From Aquamicrobium zhengzhouense (GTDB lineage Bacteria; Pseudomonadota; Alphaproteobacteria; Rhizobiales; Rhizobiaceae), in contig NZ_JADGMQ010000007.1 in assembly GCF_016124105.1 (NCBI RefSeq), forward strand, positions 140,419 through 204,418: 64,000 nt of DNA, written 5' to 3'. The translations under genes and the position numbers were made by a program. Under the pieces are notes generated by a model that did not search any database, was not told the DNA's origin, and worked only from the letters and a program-made list of their open reading frames with translations. This document shows positions 36,061-44,977 of this stretch, in pieces. The stretch's first letter is position 1, and each line of letters opens with the position of its first letter.

Positions 36061-37566
36061 ATGGATCTCCTGATCAGCAATCTCGTCCTTGGTTTTTCCG
36101 GCGCCGCGACGCTCGAAAACATCGGTTACGCCTTTGTCGGCTGCCTTCTCGGCACGCTTGTCGGCGTCCTTCCGGGTATTGGCGTCGTGCCGACCGTGGC
36201 GATGCTCTTGCCATTGACCTTCGGCATCGATCCGCTTTCCGGTCTCATCATGCTCGCAGGCATCTATTATGGTGCCCAATATGGCGGCTCGACCGCAGCG
36301 ATCCTCGTGCGCATGCCGGGTGAAGCCGGCTCGATTGTCACGGCGCTCGACGGCTACGAAATGGCTCGCAAGGGTCGCGGCGGCGCAGCTCTCGCAATCG
36401 CTGCGCTGGCGTCCTTCTTCGCCGGCACCGTCGCCACGCTTCTGATCGCCGCCTTCGGCTCTTCGCTGGCATCCGTGGCGATGCAGTTCCATTCGGCTGA
36501 CTATTTCTCGCTGATGGTTCTGGGCCTGACCATGTCGATCGTTCTTGCACAAGGATCGATCTTCAAGGCCATCGCAGTGATGCTGGCTGGTTTCCTGTTC
36601 GGTCTGATCGGACTCGATCTCAATTCGGGCGCCCAGCGCTACACCTTCGGTGTTCCGGACCTTTATGAGGGCGTCAGCTTCCTGGCGATCTCGATCGGCC
36701 TGTTCGGCCTGGTTGAAGTTGTGCGCAACCTCGAATTCCCGGAAGCGCGCGGCGAAAACCCGAAGATGCGCATCCGCGACCTTTATCCCAACAAGCAGGA
36801 ATTTCGGGATTCTGCGCCCGCCGCTGCGCGCGGCACGCTGATCGGCTCGGTCCTTGGCATCCTTCCCGGCGGTGGTGCGGTCCTTGCTTCGTTTGCCAGC
36901 TACACGCTTGAAAAGAAGCTTTCGAGCAAGCCTGAGACCTTTGGCAATGGCGCACCTGCGGGCGTTGCCGCGCCGGAGGCTGCCAACAATGCCGGCGCGC
37001 AGACGAGCTTCATTCCGCTGCTGACCTTGGGTCTGCCATCGAACCCGATCATGGCGCTCCTGATGGGCGCGATGATGATCCACGGCATTGCGCCGGGCAC
37101 CGCTGTCATTTCCGAGCGGCCAGACCTTTTCTGGGGTCTGATCGCTTCCATGTGGATCGGCAATCTGTTGCTCGTCGTCCTGAACCTGCCGCTGGTTGGT
37201 CTTTGGGTGCGCCTGCTGACGATTTCCTATCGAATGCTTTTCCCGGCCATCATGATGTTCTGCCTGATCGGCGTTTATTCCGAGGGCGGCAGCGCGTTCC
37301 AGATCTTCCTGCTCGCCGGCTTCACGCTGCTCGGCTACCTGCTGATGCGCTGCGGCTGCGAGCCAGCACCGATGATCCTTGGCTTCATTCTCGGGCCGAT
37401 GATGGAAGAAAATCTGCGGCGTGCCCTGACGGTTTCCGGCGGCGATTACGGTGTCTTCATCGACCGCCCGATCTCGGCAACGCTCCTCGGTGCGGCGGCC
37501 CTCCTGCTCCTCGTCATGGCTCTGCCGGGACTTCGCAACTCGCGCGCCAAGGCCTTTGAGGAATAG
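36061..37566 (+). CDS. tctA: Tripartite tricarboxylate transporter large permease TctA
   Basis: This is a 501-residue, roughly twelve-helix TctA protein, the ion-coupled channel of a TTT importer. Recognisable family segments are GVLPGIGVVPTVAMLLPLTF near residue 39, GAQYGGSTAAILVRMPGE and PGGGAVLASFASY. It starts 2 bases after the tctB stop. The matching binding protein, TctC, is encoded 3 kb downstream. In this catabolic cluster the system probably imports an aromatic or side-chain carboxylic acid, not citrate. Confidence 0.9.
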   Translation: MDLLISNLVLGFSGAATLENIGYAFVGCLLGTLVGVLPGIGVVPTVAMLLPLTFGIDPLSGLIMLAGIYYGAQYGGSTAAILVRMPGEAGSIVTALDGYEMARKGRGGAALAIAALASFFAGTVATLLIAAFGSSLASVAMQFHSADYFSLMVLGLTMSIVLAQGSIFKAIAVMLAGFLFGLIGLDLNSGAQRYTFGVPDLYEGVSFLAISIGLFGLVEVVRNLEFPEARGENPKMRIRDLYPNKQEFRDSAPAAARGTLIGSVLGILPGGGAVLASFASYTLEKKLSSKPETFGNGAPAGVAAPEAANNAGAQTSFIPLLTLGLPSNPIMALLMGAMMIHGIAPGTAVISERPDLFWGLIASMWIGNLLLVVLNLPLVGLWVRLLTISYRMLFPAIMMFCLIGVYSEGGSAFQIFLLAGFTLLGYLLMRCGCEPAPMILGFILGPMMEENLRRALTVSGGDYGVFIDRPISATLLGAAALLLLVMALPGLRNSRAKAFEE

Positions 37567-37621
37567 GCGCGCCCTTCACAAAAATTCCCAAAAACACGCA
37601 ATGATCACTGGAGGTCCTGTC

Positions 37622-38563
37622 ATGGCCAATCTCGTCGGCCTCGCCGCAATGTCCCATTCGCCGTCCTGGGATCTGTCCCGCGATCTGGTTGGTCCGGGTC
37701 AGGAATTCGTCGCTGCGATTGAGCGTTTGCGCAAGTTCAACGGCCAGAAGGTCGATGCCATTGTCCTGTTCGGACCAGACCACTACCGCAACTTCTTCTA
37801 TGACCAGATGCCGCAGTTCTGCATCGGCATCGAGAAGCTTGAGGGCTATGGCGACTATGACAGCCCGAAGGGCCAGATGCCGGTCCAGCAGGAACTCGGC
37901 CGCCACATTCTCGGCAATTTGATGGACAACGGCTTCGACCCGGCCGTCTCGCTCAACATGTGCCTCGACCATGGCCACACCTAGCCTTACGCCGCGGTCA
38001 ATCCGGAACTTGATATCCCGGTCGTTCCGATCATGATCAACTGCCAGGGTGGGCCGCGTCCGAGCTACCGCCGCGTGGCTGATTTCGGTCGTGCCGTGGG
38101 TGATGCGATCCGCTCCTTCCCGGCTGACATCAACGTGATCGTCATGGGTTCGGGCGGCCTGTCTCACTTCCTGCCGAAAATGTCGGCGGACGACGAGGGG
38201 ACCCCGGAAGAGACGCGCGACTACATCATCAACGGTCGTGAGCGTTCGCGCGAATTCAACGCCGAGAAGGAGCGTGTTTCCAAGGAGCGTCGCTCTGAAG
38301 GGCGCACCGGCACGATCTCCGAGGAGTGGGATGCCTGGTTCCTTGAAATGATCACGACCAACAATTTCGAGCCACTGCACAAGTGCACCGACGCCGAGAT
38401 CGAAGCTGCAGCGGGCAACGGCGCGCACGAACTGCGTAGCTGGGTTGCTGCAGCTGCCGCATGGGGCCGCGACATTGAGGTCGTCGGCTACGAACCGGTT
38501 CCGACCTGGATCACCGGCATGGGCGTCGTCGGTGGCGGCATCTGCGCGCCGCAGGACAAGTAA
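37622..38563 (+). pseudogene. mhpB: mhpB-like extradiol dioxygenase interrupted by an amber codon
   Basis: Read through one stop, this frame encodes a 313-residue type II (LigB-fold) extradiol dioxygenase resembling MhpB, which opens 2,3-dihydroxyphenylpropanoate. It has GLAAMSHSPSWD at the start, the DHG motif with a catalytic His near residue 117, and GSGGLSHFLP with another active-site His. A TAG at 37982-37984 falls directly after DHGHT, where relatives have Gln, so CAG to TAG is the simplest change. The remaining 193 codons are clean. The gene is either dead, read through by a suppressor, or misread. Confidence 0.82.
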
Positions 38564-38577
38564 GGAAAGGAAACGCG

Positions 38578-39450
38578 ATGAGCGAGCAAATCCAAGACTA
38601 CCGTTCCATCTGGACCGGCCTGCGCGACACCATTTTTGAGCAGGGCTTCGTCGACGTCAACGGCATTAACACCCGCTATGCCCGTTCAGGCACACGCGGA
38701 AAGCCGGTGATCGTCATGCTTCATGGCACGGCGGGTCATTGGGAAGCGTTCTCGTCGAACTTCAAGGCGCACAGCGCAGACTTCGACATTCTCGCCCTCG
38801 ACATGATCGGTTGCGGTTTCACCGACAAGACCGACCATGCACTCGAGATCAAGCACTATATGGAGCACGTGCTCGGCTTCCTCGATGTCATGGGCGTCGA
38901 GAAGGCACACTTCATGGGCTGCTCGCTTGGCGCGTGGATCTCGGCAGCGATTGCAAGCCGTCACCCGGAGCGCGTTGGCAAGCTGGTGCTCCTCTCCGCA
39001 TCGGGCTACTTCTCAAGCGCCGAGAACCGCGGCCGCATCATCTCCCAGCGCACCAAGGCGGTAGATGATCCGTCCTGGGAGAACATCAAGGCGATCTTCA
39101 ACAAGCTGCTTGCCGAGGAAAAGAGCCGCGTCAACGATCTCGTGGCGCACCGCCAGGCCATCTACCGCATGCCGGAGATGAAGCAGGGCATGCTCAACAT
39201 TCTCGCCCTGCAGGATCCGGAGATCCGCGAGCGCAACCTGCTCAAGGACGACGAGTGGCGCGCGATCAAGGCCGAGGCCCTCGTCGTTGGTTCGCTGGCA
39301 GATGCTGACGAATATCTACGCACCGCGCAGGTTGTTTCGAAGCTGATCCCGAACGCCCGTTACGTCGAGATGGAAGGCGTTGGCCACTGGCCGCAGTGGG
39401 AAGATCCGGAGACCTTCAACGCACTCAGCGTCGAATTTCTTCGCGGCTAA
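38578..39450 (+). CDS. mhpC: Meta-cleavage product hydrolase, MhpC-like
   Basis: This is a 290-residue alpha/beta hydrolase. The oxyanion segment LHGTAGHWEAF is near residues 43-53, the nucleophile elbow GCSLGAW near 113-119, an Asp lies in SLADADEY, and the last His in GVGHWPQWE. Enzymes of this group split the ring-opened product of an extradiol dioxygenase into a short acid and 2-hydroxydienoate. It follows mhpB by 14 bases and a terminator follows it. Confidence 0.85.
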   Translation: MSEQIQDYRSIWTGLRDTIFEQGFVDVNGINTRYARSGTRGKPVIVMLHGTAGHWEAFSSNFKAHSADFDILALDMIGCGFTDKTDHALEIKHYMEHVLGFLDVMGVEKAHFMGCSLGAWISAAIASRHPERVGKLVLLSASGYFSSAENRGRIISQRTKAVDDPSWENIKAIFNKLLAEEKSRVNDLVAHRQAIYRMPEMKQGMLNILALQDPEIRERNLLKDDEWRAIKAEALVVGSLADADEYLRTAQVVSKLIPNARYVEMEGVGHWPQWEDPETFNALSVEFLRG

Positions 39451-39498
39451 GCGTTTGCGGGGCTGATAAATCGGTCTCGCGAGCCTTCGAGGTTGAAG

Positions 39499-39530
39499 AA
39501 CCCCGTCACGTTGTGGCGGGGTTTCTTTTT
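39499..39530 (+). terminator. Rho-independent terminator after mhpC
   Basis: CCCCGTCAC pairs with GTGGCGGGG (one G-T pair) around GTT, extended by an AA/TT pair, and TTTCTTTTT follows. It ends the tctBA-mhpBC transcript and separates it from the convergent iclR gene. Confidence 0.85.
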
Positions 39531-39622
39531 GGACTTGCTGTGGGGCAGCATGGGCGGGATGCGCTTGTTTGGGCGCTCATCCCCACGACCAATCGCGCCC
39601 TCCCAGCACCGCTCGGTTTTGG

Positions 39623-40411
39623 CTAAAGTTCGTACTTCGCCAATTCCGCCGTGATGGCTTCAACAGCTTCGGTGATCTGCTGGGTCATTTGAGCGAGATT
39701 GTTGCCGACAAAGCGGAAGGAGGGCCCGCCGAGCGCAATGCAATATGCGAGGCGACCGCCAGAAAATATCGGTGCCGCAACACCGCTGACGCCCTCATCT
39801 CGCTCTTCGTTTGAAAGCGCGTAGCCCTGCCGTCGGATCCGCACGAGTTCGTTCTCAAGCAGTTTGCGCTCCGTGATCGTGTTGGGCGTATAGGCGACGG
39901 GTGTGAAGAGCTTGAACATCTCCTCAAGCTCGCGCGGGCTGGAGAATGCGAGCATGACCTTGGCTCCTGCCGTGGCTGGCCATGGCAGGGTTGTGTTGCG
40001 CAAATAGGGGATGCGCACATGATGGCGGCAATCAATGCGGTCGACCGGCACGAGTTCCGGCCCGATCAATTCGCGCAAAGACGTGAATTCGCCGAAATTC
40101 TCCGCCAGACGCTCCAGATGAGGCCTCGCTATCCGCATCACCGTCGTCGTGCTCTTGGCGACACGCGCCAGCTCCACGATCTTGGCGGAAAGCTGGAAGC
40201 CGCCGTCGCGGTCCTCGATGATGAGGCCGTAATGTTTCAGACTGTTGAAGTAGCGGTAGATCGTCGATCGCGGCATCTCCAGATGCTGCGCGAGAGCGGT
40301 CGGTGTCCAGACCGGATTGGCCGCATCGAATGCAAGCAGAATCTCGATTGCCCGGTCCGCCGTCGAATTGGCGCTCACCGCCTTGTCAACCGACTTAGTC
40401 TTGCCCGCCAT
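39623..40411 (-). CDS. IclR-family transcriptional regulator
   Basis: This is a 262-residue IclR protein. The N-terminal winged helix reads WTPTALAQHLEMPRSTIYRYFNSL (about residues 35-58) and the C-terminal effector domain includes GVSGVAAPIFSGGRLAYCIALGG. It is transcribed away from tctC and lies inside the aromatic cluster, so it is the likely local regulator, responding to an aromatic acid. A perfect operator-like palindrome lies in its promoter region. Confidence 0.87.
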   Translation of the reverse strand: MAGKTKSVDKAVSANSTADRAIEILLAFDAANPVWTPTALAQHLEMPRSTIYRYFNSLKHYGLIIEDRDGGFQLSAKIVELARVAKSTTTVMRIARPHLERLAENFGEFTSLRELIGPELVPVDRIDCRHHVRIPYLRNTTLPWPATAGAKVMLAFSSPRELEEMFKLFTPVAYTPNTITERKLLENELVRIRRQGYALSNEERDEGVSGVAAPIFSGGRLAYCIALGGPSFRFVGNNLAQMTQQITEAVEAITAELAKYEL

Positions 40412-40523
40412 TCTTGCTCCTCGCTCAAATCCCGAAAAAACTCATATCAAATTGCGGGTATCACCAGCAAGTTCTCTTGTAATTAGGCGCTGCTTCGCAT
40501 ATTGCCAGCAAAATATCTCTCTT

Positions 40524-40544
40524 TGTGATAAGTGATGTATCACA
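40524..40544. promoter_or_regulatory. Operator candidate between iclR and tctC
   Basis: TGTGATA and TATCACA form perfect 7-base arms around a 7-base centre, 28 bases upstream of the tctC start. Its left arm in context, CTTTGTGATAAG, recurs in inverse form upstream of mhpA, which suggests one regulator for both promoters. Confidence 0.6.
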
Positions 40545-40571
40545 GAATGAGGACAACTTGGAGGAGTCGTC

Positions 40572-41546
40572 GTGACCAATAGCCTTTCTTTCACCCGCCG
40601 TGCCCTGCTGGGCGCTGCAGTTGCTGTTTCCGCACTCATGGGCTCCGCGCAGGCTGGGGAAAAATACCCCTCGGGCCCCGTCAGCATCGTCGTCCCGTTC
40701 TCCGCTGGCGGTACCACGGACGCAATCGCCCGTCTCGTAGCAGAAGAACTGCAGACCCGCTGGGGCTCCGCGGTTGTGGTTGAGAATAAGCCCGGTGCCG
40801 GCGGCGTCATCGCCACGCAGGCCGTAGCCCGTGCCAAGCCGGATGGTCGCCAGATCCTGTTCAACGACATCGGAATCGCCCTGAACGAAGTCACCATGCC
40901 GAGCCGGCCATATGATCTTGCCAAGGATCTGCGCCCGGTTGTGACCGTTGGCGAATGGCCGCTTGCATTCCTTGCCGGCTCCAGCACCGGCATCAAGACG
41001 ATGTCCGACCTGATTGAACGCGCCAAGACCGAAAGCCTTGCATTCGGTACGTTTGGCCCGGCTTCCTCGCCGCATCTGGCTGCCGAGCTGCTAAAGTCGG
41101 TCGCCGGCATTGACCTGAAGATCGTTCACTTCAAGGGCGTCAGCCCGGTTATCCAGGCGATGGCATCGGGCGAGGTTCAGCTCGGCGTCTTCGGTGCAGG
41201 TGCTGCTGCCGGTGAAGTCGCCAAGGGCACGATGAACCTGCTGGCTCTTGACTACAAGTCGCCGCTGGTTCCGGAGGCTCCGACCTTTGCCGAGGCTGGC
41301 GTTGAAGGTCTGCGCGCAATTGCGTGGTGGGGCGTGTTCGTTCAGAGCGAGACGCCGGACGAAATCGTCAACGAGATCAACGCGGCTGTCAACGAGGCGC
41401 TTGGCTCGGAGCGTGTCGTTAATTACCTCGACACCAACGGTTACACCTCGGTTGGCGGGGAGCCGGCAGCATTGCAGCAGCGCGTCGATGAGGCGATCAA
41501 CCTCTGGGGTCCCCTGGTTGAGAAGGCTGGCATCGCCGCCAAGTAA
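40572..41546 (+). CDS. tctC: TctC/Bug-family solute-binding protein
   Basis: This is a 324-residue periplasmic binding protein of the Bug/TctC family. Translation starts at a GTG behind GGAGGAG. The signal peptide carries two arginines (FTRRALLGAAVAVSALMG) and ends at AQA-G. The family segments YPSGPVSIVVPFSAGGTTD and VVENKPGAGGVIATQAVA are clear. It should serve the TctAB channel encoded upstream. Bug proteins bind small carboxylates including aromatic acids. Confidence 0.9.
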   Translation: MTNSLSFTRRALLGAAVAVSALMGSAQAGEKYPSGPVSIVVPFSAGGTTDAIARLVAEELQTRWGSAVVVENKPGAGGVIATQAVARAKPDGRQILFNDIGIALNEVTMPSRPYDLAKDLRPVVTVGEWPLAFLAGSSTGIKTMSDLIERAKTESLAFGTFGPASSPHLAAELLKSVAGIDLKIVHFKGVSPVIQAMASGEVQLGVFGAGAAAGEVAKGTMNLLALDYKSPLVPEAPTFAEAGVEGLRAIAWWGVFVQSETPDEIVNEINAAVNEALGSERVVNYLDTNGYTSVGGEPAALQQRVDEAINLWGPLVEKAGIAAK

Positions 41547-41569
41547 TCCGCTTTTCACACCATACGATA

Positions 41570-41610
41570 TGCGAAAGGCCGTCCGGTTTCGGGCGGCCTT
41601 TTCGCATTTG
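41570..41610 (+). terminator. Rho-independent terminator after tctC
   Basis: ATGCGAAAGGCCG pairs with CGGCCTTTTCGCAT (one bulged A), with CC/GG pairs inside. The stem sits right after tctC and should limit read-through into mhpA, so the binding protein can be made in excess. Confidence 0.75.
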
Positions 41611-41659
41611 GGGAAGTCATCAAAAAAACGAGACTTTTGTTATTGCATTTCGGGATTGG

Positions 41660-41690
41660 CTTTATCACAAAGCGGAAAACGAATTGTGAG
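41660..41690. promoter_or_regulatory. Second IclR-type site, upstream of mhpA
   Basis: CTTTATCACAAAG at 41660-41672 is, read on the other strand, CTTTGTGATAAAG, nearly identical to the left arm of the site upstream of tctC. A TTGTGAG half-site follows at 41684-41690, placing TCACA and TGTGA 20 bases apart. Confidence 0.5.
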
Positions 41691-41719
41691 CGACAGCTCG
41701 TACAGATCGGGAGATGACC

Positions 41720-43351
41720 ATGGCCCAAAGTGAATTCGACGCGGACGTCATCATCGTCGGCGCTGGCCCAGCAGGCACGACCCTTGCAAACCTGCTTGGA
41801 ACCTACGGCGTCAGGACGCTGGTGCTGGAGCGCGAGCCGGACATCATCGACTACCCGCGTGCTGTCGGCATGGACGACGAGGCGCTACGCGCCTTCCAGA
41901 CGACGGGCCTGGCAGAGCCGCTCCTGAAGGACATGATCCAGAACACGCTGCTGCGCTACCATCATTCCAACGGCAAGATGTTTGCCGAGGTAGGGCCAAA
42001 GGCGAAGCCGTTCGGCTGGCCGCGCCGCAACCTCTTCATCCAGCCATTGTCGGAAAAGGTCATCCGCTCGGGCATTGAACGGTTCCCGCACGTCAAGGTT
42101 CTGACCGGGCACGAGTTAGAATCCTTTACCGAGGATGACGCGGGTGTAACCCTCAGCGTCAAAACCGCTGACGGCAACAAGACGCTGCGCGCGCCTTACG
42201 TCGTTGGCTGCGACGGCGGCAAGTCAACCGTCCGCAAGGGGCTCGGTATCGCGCTTCTTGGCGACACCCATCCGTGGCGCTGGCTGGTTGTCGACCTCAA
42301 GAACGACGACCGCTTCGAACCATATTCGGCGATCTATTGCGATCCGAAGAACCCGTTCATCGTCATCGATCTGCCCTACGGTCATCGCCGCTTTGAATTC
42401 CGCCTTCGCCCCGAAGACACGGATGAGAAGATGTCAGACCCGGATGAGATTGCTCGCCTCCTGCGCAAGCGCCTTGGGCCGGATGAGAAGCCGGAGGTCA
42501 TCCGCGCGCGCATCTACACCCACCACTCACGCATTGCCGCTTCCTTCCGCAAGGGCCGGATCTTCATCGCTGGTGATGCCGCGCATTTGCAGCCGCCGTT
42601 CTTCGGCCAAGGTCTCAACTCGGGCCTCCGCGACGTGATGAACCTGTCGTGGAAGCTGGCCATGGTTGTCCAGGGCAAGGCCGAGCCAAAAATCCTCGAC
42701 AGCTACGAGCAGGAGCGCAAGCACCACGCCGAACAGATGGTGAAATTCGCGACCGGCATCGGCAAGTTCTACGCCCCCTACTCCCACTTCACCGAATACT
42801 TCCGCAAGGCGTTCTTCTGGTGCGTCCATCGCCTGCCGTCGCTGCGCGACTACGTGCTGCAGATGAAGTTCAAGCCGATGCCGTTCTATGAACAGGGTGT
42901 GGTTGATCACTCCAACGCGGGCGGCAAGTCGATGGTCGGTCGTATGATCGTCCAGCCGAAAGTCGCGGACGCTGAAGATCGTCCGATGCTGCTCGACGAC
43001 GCGATCGGCAAGGGCTTTGCTGTCATCGGCATCAATGAGGACCCTGCAGCCCAGCTCTCGACTGAGGATCGCGCGTACCTGCAGTCGATTGGCTCGATCG
43101 TCCAGATTAACCGCTCGCGGCGCGGCAAGGTGGGCTGGAGCGCACATCCGGAGACACTGGTGCTCGACGACCTCGACGGCGTCTTCCGCGACATGCTGTT
43201 GAAGCACCCGAACCAGAAGTTCTATATCCTGCGCCCGGATCGCTACGTCTTCGCGGTGTGCAACCGTCACGAACTGGCCGGTGCTGTTTCACGCCTGCGC
43301 GCTCAGCTTGGCGAACAGCGCCAGGAGCCGAACCTCATCGCTGCGGAGTAA
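41720..43351 (+). CDS. mhpA: FAD monooxygenase, MhpA-like aromatic hydroxylase
   Basis: This is a 543-residue group A flavoprotein hydroxylase. The dinucleotide-binding motif is VGAGPAGTTLANLLG near residues 13-27, and the second FAD motif GDAAHLQPPFFGQGLNSG near 286-303. It resembles MhpA (554 residues in E. coli), which hydroxylates 3-(3-hydroxyphenyl)propanoate to the catechol that MhpB opens. I prefer the ATG at 41720 (GGGAG seven bases upstream) over the one at 41714, which would leave no spacing. The substrate may differ, since the lower pathway here is of the Hpa type. Confidence 0.83.
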   Translation: MAQSEFDADVIIVGAGPAGTTLANLLGTYGVRTLVLEREPDIIDYPRAVGMDDEALRAFQTTGLAEPLLKDMIQNTLLRYHHSNGKMFAEVGPKAKPFGWPRRNLFIQPLSEKVIRSGIERFPHVKVLTGHELESFTEDDAGVTLSVKTADGNKTLRAPYVVGCDGGKSTVRKGLGIALLGDTHPWRWLVVDLKNDDRFEPYSAIYCDPKNPFIVIDLPYGHRRFEFRLRPEDTDEKMSDPDEIARLLRKRLGPDEKPEVIRARIYTHHSRIAASFRKGRIFIAGDAAHLQPPFFGQGLNSGLRDVMNLSWKLAMVVQGKAEPKILDSYEQERKHHAEQMVKFATGIGKFYAPYSHFTEYFRKAFFWCVHRLPSLRDYVLQMKFKPMPFYEQGVVDHSNAGGKSMVGRMIVQPKVADAEDRPMLLDDAIGKGFAVIGINEDPAAQLSTEDRAYLQSIGSIVQINRSRRGKVGWSAHPETLVLDDLDGVFRDMLLKHPNQKFYILRPDRYVFAVCNRHELAGAVSRLRAQLGEQRQEPNLIAAE

Positions 43352-43355
43352 GACC

Positions 43356-44165
43356 ATGGCAGGCATGACACCCCAGGATAATCAGGACTGCGGCATCGCG
43401 CTTTTCGAGGCCGAACAGTCCGGCAAGCAGATCGGACTGCTTTCGCAGCGCTTCCCCGATATGGATCTGGACGACGCTTATGCCGTCCAGGACGCGATGC
43501 TGGCGGCGCGAGACGCTGCCGGCTTTCGCCGCATCGGCTGGAAAATCGGGCTTACCTCCCGGGCCATGCAGGAAGCCCTGCAGATCACGACCCCGGATTC
43601 GGGCGTGCTCTATGACGATATGCTGTTTGAAAACGGCGCGTCGATCCCGGCCGGACGCTTCATCCAGCCGCGTGTTGAAGCTGAGATCGCGTTCGTGCTC
43701 AAGGCGGATCTTGAGGGCGCAAACCTCACACGCGAAGCCGTCATCGCCGCAACGGACTATGTTGCCCCGGCGCTTGAACTTCTGGATACCCGCATCCTGC
43801 GCAAGGACCCGGAAACCGGCGCGATCCGAAAGGTCACCGACACGATTTCCGACAACGCTGCCAATGGCGGGCTTGTGCTCGGCGAAGGCCGTTTCGATCC
43901 TTCGACAACCGACCTTCGCTGGATGGGCTGCATCCTCAAGCGCGACGGGATTGTTGAAGAGACCGGGCTCGGTGCCGGTGTGCTCGATGATCCGGTTACC
44001 GGCATTATCTGGCTCGCAGAGCGCATCGCCCAGTATGGCGGCAAGCTCTCCGCCGGTGACATCGTCCTCTCCGGTTCGTTCATCCGTCCGGTAGAGGCGC
44101 CTTCCGGCAGCCATTTTGTTGCCGATTACGGGCCATTTGGTGAGGTGCGCTGTGACTTCCTCTGA
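43356..44165 (+). CDS. hpaH: 2-hydroxydienoate hydratase, HpaH/MhpD family
   Basis: This is a 269-residue metal-dependent hydratase of the 2-keto-4-pentenoate hydratase family. GWKIGLTSRAMQEALQI, DSGVLYDDMLFENG and FIQPRVEAEIAFVLK, which holds the metal-binding glutamates, align better with HpaH (2-oxohept-4-ene-1,7-dioate hydratase) than with MhpD as I remember them. It adds water to the dienoate released by the hydrolase. It lies 4 bases after mhpA and overlaps the aldolase gene. Confidence 0.78.
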   Translation: MAGMTPQDNQDCGIALFEAEQSGKQIGLLSQRFPDMDLDDAYAVQDAMLAARDAAGFRRIGWKIGLTSRAMQEALQITTPDSGVLYDDMLFENGASIPAGRFIQPRVEAEIAFVLKADLEGANLTREAVIAATDYVAPALELLDTRILRKDPETGAIRKVTDTISDNAANGGLVLGEGRFDPSTTDLRWMGCILKRDGIVEETGLGAGVLDDPVTGIIWLAERIAQYGGKLSAGDIVLSGSFIRPVEAPSGSHFVADYGPFGEVRCDFL

Positions 44166-44943
44166 GATGCTGAACGGTGCGCCCCTTAATGAATTTCGCG
44201 CGGCCCTGAAGCGCGGCGAGGTGCTGACCGGCTTCTGGCAAGGATTGACCTCGGCTGAAACGGCCGAGATCAGCGCGAAGGCCGGTTTCGACTGGCTGCT
44301 GTTCGATGGCGAGCACGCGCCGAACGACATGGCGATGCTGCGCGACCAACTGCGCGCTTCACAAGGTGGTACGGCCCATCCGGTGGTCCGCGTCGTTTCC
44401 GGCGAAGACTGGATGCTGAAGCAGGTGCTCGATGTCGGCTTCCAGACTGTTCTGGTGCCGATGATCGACACGGCCGAACAGGCGGAAGCGGCCGTTCGTG
44501 CCTGCCTCTACGCGCCCGACGGAAAGCGCTGCGTTGGCGCCGCTCTTGCCCGGGCCTCGGATTTTGGCCGCCGCTCGCAGTACCTTGCCAATGCCAATGA
44601 CGAGATATGCATTCTCCTGCAGATCGAAAGCGCCACCGCGATCGACAATCTCGACGAAATCCTGAAGATCGAGCGCGTCGACGGGCTTTTCATCGGGCCT
44701 GCTGATCTTTCCGCGGACATGGGATATCGCGGGCAGCCGACGCATCCGGAGGTGCGCAAGATCATCCGCGAAACGACGCGCAAGATCCGCGCCGCCGGAA
44801 AGGCACCGGGCATCCTGCTTGGCTCGCCCGAACACGTTGCAATAGCGCGCGAGGACGGTGCCCAGTTCATCGCAGTTGGCTCGGATGTCGGCGTCTTCAT
44901 GCGCGCAGTCACCCAGCTTGCCGACCAGTATCGCAGCCGCTAA
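44152..44943 (+). CDS. hpaI: Class II aldolase HpaI-like
   Basis: This is a 263-residue HpcH/HpaI aldolase that splits 4-hydroxy-2-oxo acids into pyruvate and an aldehyde. The catalytic and metal-binding segments are visible: GFDWLLFDGEHAPND (about residues 43-57), ILLQIESATAI and LFIGPADLSADMGYRG. I favour the GTG start at 44152, which has GAGG at good spacing and overlaps the hydratase gene by 14 bases, over the ATG at 44167. With a succinate-semialdehyde dehydrogenase next door the expected aldehyde is succinic semialdehyde; acetaldehyde is also possible, because HpaI enzymes are promiscuous. Confidence 0.83.
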   Translation: MTSSEMLNGAPLNEFRAALKRGEVLTGFWQGLTSAETAEISAKAGFDWLLFDGEHAPNDMAMLRDQLRASQGGTAHPVVRVVSGEDWMLKQVLDVGFQTVLVPMIDTAEQAEAAVRACLYAPDGKRCVGAALARASDFGRRSQYLANANDEICILLQIESATAIDNLDEILKIERVDGLFIGPADLSADMGYRGQPTHPEVRKIIRETTRKIRAAGKAPGILLGSPEHVAIAREDGAQFIAVGSDVGVFMRAVTQLADQYRSR

Positions 44944-44977
44944 GGGCGGCTGACTTTCTTTTTCAAGCGAGAACCAC

